Shown here: in pieces, positions 57,211 through 64,000 of the stretch
How positions within the stretch are numbered: the first letter of the stretch is position 1
How the letters are laid out: the number at the start of each line of letters is the position of its first letter
DNA from: Usnea hakonensis
Lineage: Eukaryota > Ascomycota > Lecanoromycetes > Lecanorales > Parmeliaceae
Length of the DNA: 64,000 nucleotides
Assembly: GCA_013423325.1 (NCBI GenBank)
Contig: BLJB01000293.1
Span: 20,174-84,173, forward strand
Direction: 5' to 3'
Translations under genes and position numbers: made by a program
Notes under the pieces: generated by a model
Told to the model about the DNA's origin: nothing
Databases searched by the model: none
Seen by the model: the letters and a program-made list of their open reading frames with translations, nothing else

Positions 57211-58885
57211 ATGTCTGGAGCGGAGGTCGTCGACTCTACCTCTAAAATCAGGATTGGTGAAGTCCATCAAGATGTTGAGCAGACATCCTCGGACTCCATC
57301 CTTCCCCCTCAGCCCACTGGAAAGGACGAAGTCGATGAGAGCGTGAGAGGCTGTAGGTCTTGATTTTCCAGTACTACCAGGCGTTATTCATGATCATTAG
57401 CTTTTCCCGTACCTGGATCAAAGATCATACACGCGCAGAACTATGGCGTGTCACTGTGGGGCAAGACCGCGAAAATAATCGTCGAATTACCCTCTGGAGA
57501 AGAGAAAAACTACTTCCTCAAGGTAGGACCATCTCACAGCGACAGTGTATGCAGCAGCTAATGCCAGTCTCCCAGGTTTGTACTTTGGGACCCACTGGCA
57601 AGCATATGTGCGAGGGCGAGTTTGAGTCTCTGAAAGCGATTCATGCTGTTTGTCCTGGGTTCGTGCCAGAACCATACGCTTGGGGAAAGTATAGCCAGGA
57701 GATCCCTGAAACCTACTTCCTCCTTGCAGAATTCCGAGATGTTGGTAAGCAGGTAAGTGCTTTGAAATTTGCAATGTTTCAATATACTCGTGCTATTTAG
57801 AAGTAAGCTACTTGAAAGAGAGAATAATAACGGAACGAATCTTTCACACTAAAATTTTTGGTAAGCCGATGTCGCTTGATAATCGGTTTCTATCAAGTAG
57901 CTCACTTTTGAGCGGCATAAGTACAGATGACACAACAAGCTTTCGCTAGCTCTTCTCTTGTTGCTACCAAATGATTTGTATTTTGTCTCCAAAGCGTTCG
58001 ACTTTCCTGTTATCGAGAACGAAATGAATCATTTTCGTCTTGTGTCAAACCAAGGCTAATCATCATACAGCCCGCAAGTCCTGTGAAGCTCGCGGCTGGC
58101 CTGACCAACCTACATAAGAAATCTGTGTCTCCCACAGGGAAATTTGGCTTTCACATGGCTACCTGTCACGCCAAGATTGCTCAAGCGGTCGACTCTTGGG
58201 ACGATTCATGGTGTGCTCTGTATACTCGACACCTTGGACATGTGATGAATTTGGCAAAGCCAATCCTCAAGTGGCCTGAATTCGACGTTGTGTGCAAGCT
58301 CACCTTAGAGAAAGTTGTTCCTCGACTTTTGGTACCATTGCAATCAGAGGGACGGGTTCTCAAACCCTGCCTTATCCACGGTGACTGCTGGGATGGTAAG
58401 TTGAGCACTCACTCGAATTGACGATCGTTTGCTTAAGAGTCTGAGGCAACACTGCTTTGGATCAGGGAACAGGGAATGCCTTTGTATTCGATGTCTGTTC
58501 CTTCTATGGTCACAATGAGTACGACACCGGCAATTGGAGAGCACCTCGGCACCGTTTGAGCAACCCAGCGTACATTAGGGAATACAAATCTCGGTTTCCA
58601 GTGTCACCACCCGAAGATGACTGGGATGCACGTAATATCCTCTACTCTTTAACGTTCAATATCGGAAATACAATCTACATTCCTGGGTCAAGCCAAAGAC
58701 AGGTGGTCTATGACGATATGACCACGCTGTGTAAGATGTTTTGTGCTGATGAGCTTCAACGAGACTTGATAAGTATTGGAAGCCTGGATTTTCAAGACGA
58801 ACAGGCAAAAGCAGGAATTAATGCTGACGAAGGAAATCGAGGAAGAAAAGGAGGAGGAGGAAGAGGAAGAGGAGGAGAGGAATAG
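57211..58885 (+). CDS. Fructosamine-3-kinase-like (APH-fold) protein
   Basis: Protein-kinase-like fold of the fructosamine/ketosamine-3-kinase group; family members phosphorylate sugars on glycated amines. Five exons (57211-57352, 57401-57522, 57576-57752, 58071-58395, 58446-58885) give 401 residues. The choice of frame in exon 2 (VSLWGKTAKIIVELPSGEEK, NYFLKV with the ATP-binding Lys) is what joins the parts. Further landmarks are EGEFESLKAIHAVCPGFVPE, FLLAEFRDV (hinge), PTGKFGFH, the catalytic loop LIHGDCWDGNTA and the metal site FDVCSFYGHNEYD. The third intron is 318 nt, far longer than others here. The C-terminus is a Gly/Arg/Glu low-complexity tail. Many fungal members have unknown substrates, so deglycation is only a possibility. 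Confidence 0.88.
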
Positions 58886-59336
58886 GGCGTAGCGGCAGTA
58901 GAAGACAGTAGTCGAGTAATATTTAGCGACTGCCTGTAATATCTACAAGTAAGGTATAGTCAACGGAAATGATACCAGGCATAGAGTACTTAATTGATTA
59001 CATACAAGTCGGACTAAGACTTCCCTACCTTAGGTAGGTTACATACCTTAACTTACGCGTTCGATACACGGGCTCTCTATGCTAGGCCCGAAGAGTACTA
59101 GCATGAGTAATAGCCACAGGCCAAGTGAAGTGCTATCCTAAGTATATCAAGGCCATATTTGGCAGTTCAACGTGCAATCTAAGCTGTGGACTGGCTTACA
59201 TGGTGCGATAGCTGTCATGGTATGTACTATGATAGCAGTATTACTGCGTCATTGATCAGCCCTTGGGCCGAGCGGTATGACCCGTCCCTGATCTCTCTAC
59301 GCCAGTGCCTGGAAAATCTGAAATGTCATGTAGGCC
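58886..59336. other. Gene-free spacer between kinase-like and HAD genes
   Basis: 450 bp. Nothing coding was seen. Short TACCTTA-type repeats occur around 59020-59055, as upstream of other genes here. Confidence 0.4.
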
Positions 59337-60262
59337 ATGTCTGACATCCAACCCACCAGTGCCACCTTTCCTCCAGTCCGCGCCTGCATTTTCGACGTGG
59401 ACGGCCTCTTGATCAACTCTGAAGATATCTACACCGAGATCTACAACAATATTCTCCACTCGTTCGGCAGGCCCGACTTACCATGGAGCATCAAGTCGAA
59501 GCAGCAAAGCGGAGGCCGCCAGGTATTACTCGTCACGTCCTTTGTCTGACATTCCCCCTAACAGCAGTAAAACAGGGCATGCTTAAACTTCTCGACTGGG
59601 CTCAACTAGCTCTTTCCTATGACGAATGGAGGGCCAAAGTCAGCGCGCAGTACGATCTTTTCAAGACCTGCACCCCGCTCCCCGGGGTGCCTCAAATACT
59701 TTCCAACCTCTCTTCCAAGACCGTCCCACCAGTCCAGATCGCCATCGCCTCCTCCGCCACCAGCGAAACCTTCACATTAAAAACCTCACATCTGCCCAGC
59801 GTCACCTCCCCTTTCCCCCCAGACTGTCGTGTCTTCGGCGATGATGCAGCGATGAGTGAAGCGAGGAAGAAGCCGATGCCGGATTGTTTCCTATTGGCTC
59901 TCGGGAGAATCAACGCGCACTTGGGGCCTCGGGAGAAGAAGGTAAAGCCGGAGGAGTGCTTGGTTTTTGAAGATAGCGTCGCGGGGGTGGAAGCGGGAAG
60001 GCGGGCGGGGATGAGGGTGTGTTGGGTACCGCACAAGGGGTTATGGGAAGTCTGGAGGGGGAGGGAGGAGAAGGTATTGAGGGGGAAGACAGGGGAGGAG
60101 GGCGGCGAGACGGGCATGGATTCCGGTCCAGATGAGGGGGAGGGGAATAAGAAGTTTGAGCACCAGAAGCATTTATTTTCTGAAGATGGTTGGGCAGAGA
60201 TGTTGTCGTCTATGGAGGATTTTGACTACGACTATTATGGTATACGATTGAAATACGATTGA
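59337..60262 (+). CDS. HAD-superfamily phosphatase (HDHD1/GS1-like)
   Basis: Small-molecule phosphatase of the HAD subfamily that includes human HDHD1 (pseudouridine-5'-phosphatase) and plant and yeast glycerol-3-phosphatase-like enzymes. Two exons (59337-59522, 59576-60262) give 290 residues. Motif I is IFDVDGLLINSE (nucleophile Asp and +2 acid Asp), motif II IASSAT, motif III the Lys in ARKKPMPDCF, and motif IV ECLVFEDSVAGVEAGRRAG. The helical cap lies between motifs I and II. The 53-nt intron joins SGGRQ to GMLKLLDWAQ in phase. The C-terminus has a Gly/Glu-rich insert before a conserved acidic-aromatic end (SSMEDFDYDYYGIRL). Substrate cannot be assigned. It follows a fructosamine-kinase-like gene on the same strand. 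Confidence 0.92.
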
Positions 60263-60564
60263 TCCTGATCTGGTACTCCATGCATTGCATTTTACGCTCT
60301 TCTTTGAGATGGGAGAGCTTTAGTCCATCGTATGCCAATCAATCAGCCCAATCCACGTATCAGCGCCGTCAGTGGTATGCTTGCGCATGCAAGGGATGGT
60401 AAATTTAATTCTGACCGTCCACAGCCCCCACCCCCCAAATCCAAAACGCAGGTACCACCAAATCCCCCTCAAAAAACATTACTCCACAAATCCACAAATC
60501 TCCCCCTCATACTCATTCCCCCAAATCCACCACCAAACCCACCAAACCTCCCCCCTCCCCCAAA
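60263..60564. other. C-rich leader upstream of the LURP-one gene
   Basis: 300 bp; the last 140 bp are strongly C/A-rich on the + strand (runs of CCCCC). No gene seen. Confidence 0.45.
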
Positions 60565-61621
60565 ATGGCCCCCCTAACCCCCTTCTCCCCCCCCCTCGGC
60601 CCCACCCTCTCGCAATGCCACCCGGAAGCCGTAACGCTGCACATGAAGGAAAAAGCCTTCTCGCTCACAGGCGATGACTTCACCGTGACGACGGTGCAGG
60701 GCGGGGAGGTGTGCAAGTGTAAGGGGAAGATGATGTCGTTGAGTGATCGGAAGGGTGAGTTTGGGGGGGTTTCTCTTTGGGGGTGGGATGTTGTTGTCGA
60801 TGCCTTTGTACTCGTACCTCAAAGACTTACGTCTACTTTGAATGGTGTGTGTGTGTGTTGGGGAGGGGGAAAAAAGCGCTGTAATTGACAAACGGGTGTG
60901 GTGATGTTCCTGATGAGTGAGCGTGATAGTCTTTACGGACATCCACGACAAGGAGATCTTTGCCTTGAAGAAGAAGCATTTTGCGATCCACAAGACGTTC
61001 CATGCCGAGAGTCCCAAGGGGCATGATTTGTTTGTGATTACGAAGAAGTTTACAGGTCAGTGGGCTGTGCTTTTTCGTCTCTCTGTTGATTTATCCTTTC
61101 TACACTCTGAATTCCCAAGTCATGACTACTACTCGAATCCCTTTCAAGTCCTTCTGACCTCGAGCCGCGTGGTTATATTTCAAACCCCCATATATACATC
61201 CCTCACCCCCATATACATCCCTCACCCCCATATACATCCCTCACCCCCCAACCCCCTCCCTTTCCGCAGCCATTCTCCTAAACAACCGCTTAGTCCTCAC
61301 CAACGAATCAACCCTCTCCTTCCAAAACGAGTCCGACGGCCGGAAAGTCGAGCTCGACGTCCGCGGCACCTGGTACGACCGCTCCGCCAGCGTCACCTTT
61401 GGCGGCGAACCCGTCGCGCACATCTCGCGCAGCATCTTCAACATGAGGGAGATCTTTGCCGATAAAGATACGTACTGTAAGTTTTCTTTTCCTTGTGGAG
61501 ATATTTTGGTGAGGGGGATTGCTGAAATTGGCGGGTTCAAGTTGTGACTGTGGCGCCGGGGGTGGACTTGACGATGATTGTGGCGCTGTGTGTGTCGTTG
61601 GATGAGGAGGAGGAGAAGTAG
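60565..61621 (+). CDS. LURP-one-related (DUF567) protein
   Basis: Small beta-barrel protein of the tubby-like LURP-one family; in other organisms such folds bind phospholipid or act as membrane-linked scaffolds, but function in fungi is unknown. Four exons (60565-60754, 60930-61055, 61270-61476, 61542-61621) give 200 residues, the usual size, with all phases fitting. Landmarks are TLHMKEKAFSLTGDDFTV, VFTDIHDKEIFALKKKHFAI, FQNESDGRKVELDVRG and SIFNMREIFADKDTY, then FVTVAPGVDLTMIVALCVSL with an acidic end. Introns are longer than average (65-214 nt) and C- or G-rich. Intron 2 contains a perfect tandem repeat. Confidence 0.88.
61192..61248. repeat. Three perfect 19-bp tandem units inside an intron
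   Basis: ATATACATCCCTCACCCCC is repeated without change at 61192, 61211 and 61230, inside intron 2 of the LURP-one gene and about 20 bp before its acceptor, where it also supplies pyrimidines. Confidence 0.95.
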
Positions 61622-61913
61622 AGGGCGGGGAAGGCGGGTTTGACGGTTCTGCTACGCTCAAGGTCCCAGAGTGCGAGGAGATTGTGCGTGGTTGAGGTGA
61701 TGACTGTAATGATGATCAAAGAGACGCAATCACGAGAAGTGCTAAATGGGGCACTATGAAGCCTTTCAATTTCATATACTGGGCAAGATGAGACCTTCAA
61801 CCACAAGAAGCGAGCGAGATGCAATCCTTGATGCAGTACACAATGCAGAATAATTCGAGTATTTGTGCTTCTACGGTAAGATATCAAGATATACAAGGCG
61901 GTGTACAAGACAT

Positions 61914-63670
61914 CTAATGATGGCCAAAATCACCTTTCTCTGCAAGTGTCTTTTGACATTGAGCCAAAATGGCAGCTTGGCGTCCCACATCTGCCAGTCG
62001 TCCAATGACTTCCTTGTTCCCGTCTACAAAGCCATACAAGGCGTATGGAATGTCGACTTCTGTACAAAACTCCTGGACCAACTTCTGCGCCCGTCGCAGA
62101 TTATGCCGTGGCATCCGCGGGAAAAGATGGTGGATGGCCTGGAACTGCAGACCCCCGTGCACAAAGTCCAGCCACTCCGGGCAATCCACATCCATTGTCG
62201 TTCGGAGCATCTTTTGTGGGAAAGACTCGTTGGTTCCAAGGTCTGCGGTACTCATGGCGAAATGACTGAGTGTGATTTGTACGTGTAGCGGAGCTGTGAT
62301 CATGTGGCTGACCATGACAAAGGCAAATCTACCAATAGCGGTAGGAATTGATTGGTATACCACTTTGTAGCCAAACCAATACCAAAAGAATAGCTGGCCG
62401 GCAATCTCGAGCCAGCGATGCCACCATGCTGGGCCCTTTTTGGGTCCCTGGCCCACAATGAGGAATTCCCAACTCAAGCGGTATAGATTGAACCTTCCAA
62501 ATAAAAGTACAGGATAATAGAGATAATGCTGATATCGGAGCATAAATTTCGCGAAAGGGTCGTATGTCATTATGCGGTCGTAATACGTGCTTCTCAAAGA
62601 ATTGAAGAATCGATGGGATATGGCGAAGAATGGCATATGCTCAATGTCAGGGTCATGTTCTGGCGAATTCGTAACAATATGATGCACATTATGACTTCGT
62701 TTCCACCATCCTAAGCTGAGACCTCCAATGAAGTCTGCAATCATGATCCCAACCACCGTATCAATCGTGAAGTTATGGGTTATGCCCATGTGCCCTGCGT
62801 CATGGACAGTGAAGACCAATTGGTGCCATAGCATACCGAGGAAAAGTCCACTTGTGCCGAACCATCCAGACCGCAAGAGTATGAGGAACATGCTGAACAA
62901 GAAGGTATACCGAGTAAGCTCAATGAAATAGGACAAGTAGTTGCATTGAAAAAGTCCTTCGGCTCGAAGTCGGTCGAAGAGGAGGCGGTATTTCTGTACA
63001 ATGCCGTCTTGTGTCGCTGGGTCTAACGCTGGGTACTTGGCAAGGTCGAAGTCAATTTCCTGCTGCGTACGAGCATCCATTGTGGAGAGCTTGCTCTGGT
63101 CATTGGGTGCTGGCGACTCTATCGATGATAGGGAAGACATTGACGAGACTTCATGAAGTTCTGAATAGTTGCTACCGACGTCGCTCGAACCACCTACGGC
63201 ATCGAACAGAGGAGAATCGGCGGGGGAGCTGCTCCCAATTGAAGTATCTGCGTCTTCCGTATCCTCGTCGGTTGCTTCAATGGCATCAGAATACATCCTG
63301 AACTTGCCGCCTTGAATTGGTGGAAGGAAATTCCTCCATAGACCCTCAATTCGGCCAACCTGGAACTTCAGCATATGCTTGCGGGCCTCAACCGAATGTA
63401 GTCTGTCAATGGCTCGATTAGCGTAGTCCTGCCCAACTTGTACACTGGTTATTCGTACGCGTTGACTTCATCGGTAGCGTCACGTCCAACCATATGCATG
63501 ATAGCTTTGTCTCCACCTGGATGATACTTGAGCCAAGCATCCACCTTGAGTACCTTGTTGTCAACGATGATCACAGTCCTGCCATCGGCAATCATGCCTT
63601 CTATCTGCCTTCGAGAGAGGACGACATCTCTTCTAGGCAAGGTACCTGTCCGACTGCTTGCGAGAGGCAT
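61914..63670 (-). CDS. Sphingolipid delta-8 desaturase with N-terminal cytochrome b5
   Basis: ER enzyme that introduces the delta-8 double bond in the long-chain base of ceramides, a step towards fungal glucosylceramide. Two exons (63670-63459, 63402-61914) give 566 residues. The 56-nt intron restores DATDEVNALHSVEARKHMLK. The cytochrome b5 domain is at residues 15-90 with heme ligand in KYHPGGDKAI; the second His ligand is at LHSVEA, exactly at the splice join. An acidic Ser-rich linker follows (about 110-170). The membrane desaturase carries three His boxes: HDAGH, HNVHH and QAIHH, the last with Gln in place of the first His as in all b5-fused front-end desaturases. Length is usual. Could be read as another front-end desaturase, but organisation fits delta-8 best. 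Confidence 0.93.
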
Positions 63671-64000
63671 ACTGATCGGAATTGACTAAGTCATGTAGGC
63701 TCTCCTCGGTGTTGGTCGCAATGTTCTATGTAAATGGAGGCTCTCTCGTTCTTTGAGCGGTTGAATTGACCGTCAGGATGTATTAGATTGGTGAGTACGT
63801 TCCTTTGTGAAGACCGGTGGTTGGACCCGAAATCCCTGCCGGCGATCATCTGCAAGGAACAACCGCCAAGATGTGCCTAGCCTCGGTACGGGGCGGGGTA
63901 TCTATGGTAAAGTACCATCTGACTCCTAATACTTATTAAGGGTCCTGATAGGTTGACACCCCCTTTTACTGCATTGACACCCCCTTTTACTACATTGACA
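63671..64000. other. Upstream region of the desaturase gene, to the window end
   Basis: 330 bp without coding signal. It holds the desaturase promoter and ends in a tandem repeat. Confidence 0.45.
63953..64000. repeat. 21-bp tandem repeat running off the window
   Basis: TTGACACCCCCTTTTACTGC-type units begin at 63953, 63974 and 63995, a period of 21 bp. The array continues past the window edge, so its full size is unknown. Confidence 0.85.

Overview
The window is nuclear DNA from a filamentous ascomycete (Pezizomycotina). Evidence: genes with many short GT-AG introns (mostly 44-140 nt) carrying CTAAC/CTGAC-type branch sites; a DIM-2-type cytosine-5 methyltransferase; fungus-only families (DASH subunit Spc34, Mtf2, a rhodopsin-domain/PTH11-like membrane protein, a fructosamine-kinase-like protein, a sphingolipid delta-8 desaturase). 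The gene mix fits Leotiomycetes, but that placement is an inference. Gene models below were built by hand: exon joins were chosen because they keep phase and restore conserved family sequence.

Layout. 0-7 kb: RPN3 (proteasome lid, minus) divergent from SPC34 (DASH complex), then TAF12 (TFIID/SAGA, minus). 7.4-9.9 kb: a decayed CorA-like Mg2+ transporter gene. 10-20 kb: EMG1/NEP1 (18S rRNA methyltransferase), an unrecognised glycine-zipper protein, VAC14 (PI3,5P2 scaffold) and an F-box protein with a GC-AG intron. 21-30 kb, the most unusual block: a DIM-2-like DNA methyltransferase gene with two in-frame stop codons, a broken C2H2 zinc-finger relic, a DEDDh exonuclease-like gene between two copies of a 61-bp direct repeat and ending in an 86-bp tandem repeat, and a coiled-coil protein. 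30-43 kb: housekeeping genes CMR1 and MTF2 (divergent), COQ9, a GBP2/HRB1-like three-RRM protein with an 8-nt microexon, and RAD54. 43-44.8 kb: gene-free DNA with strong strand asymmetry. 44.8-64 kb: rhodopsin-domain membrane protein, a small GPI-type secreted protein, a NYN-domain protein, an MFS anion permease, a fructosamine-kinase-like protein, a HAD phosphatase, a LURP-one protein and a cytochrome b5-fused sphingolipid desaturase.

There is no operon logic and most neighbours are functionally unrelated. Themes that recur are genome maintenance (RAD54, CMR1, DIM-2 relic, SPC34), RNA processing (EMG1, GBP2-like, exonuclease-like, NYN) and membrane lipids (VAC14, desaturase). The block at 21-28 kb combines a disabled methylation gene, a nuclease gene and repeats differing only by transitions; this is the best candidate for something undescribed. 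No tRNA, rRNA, CRISPR array or intact transposon was found.
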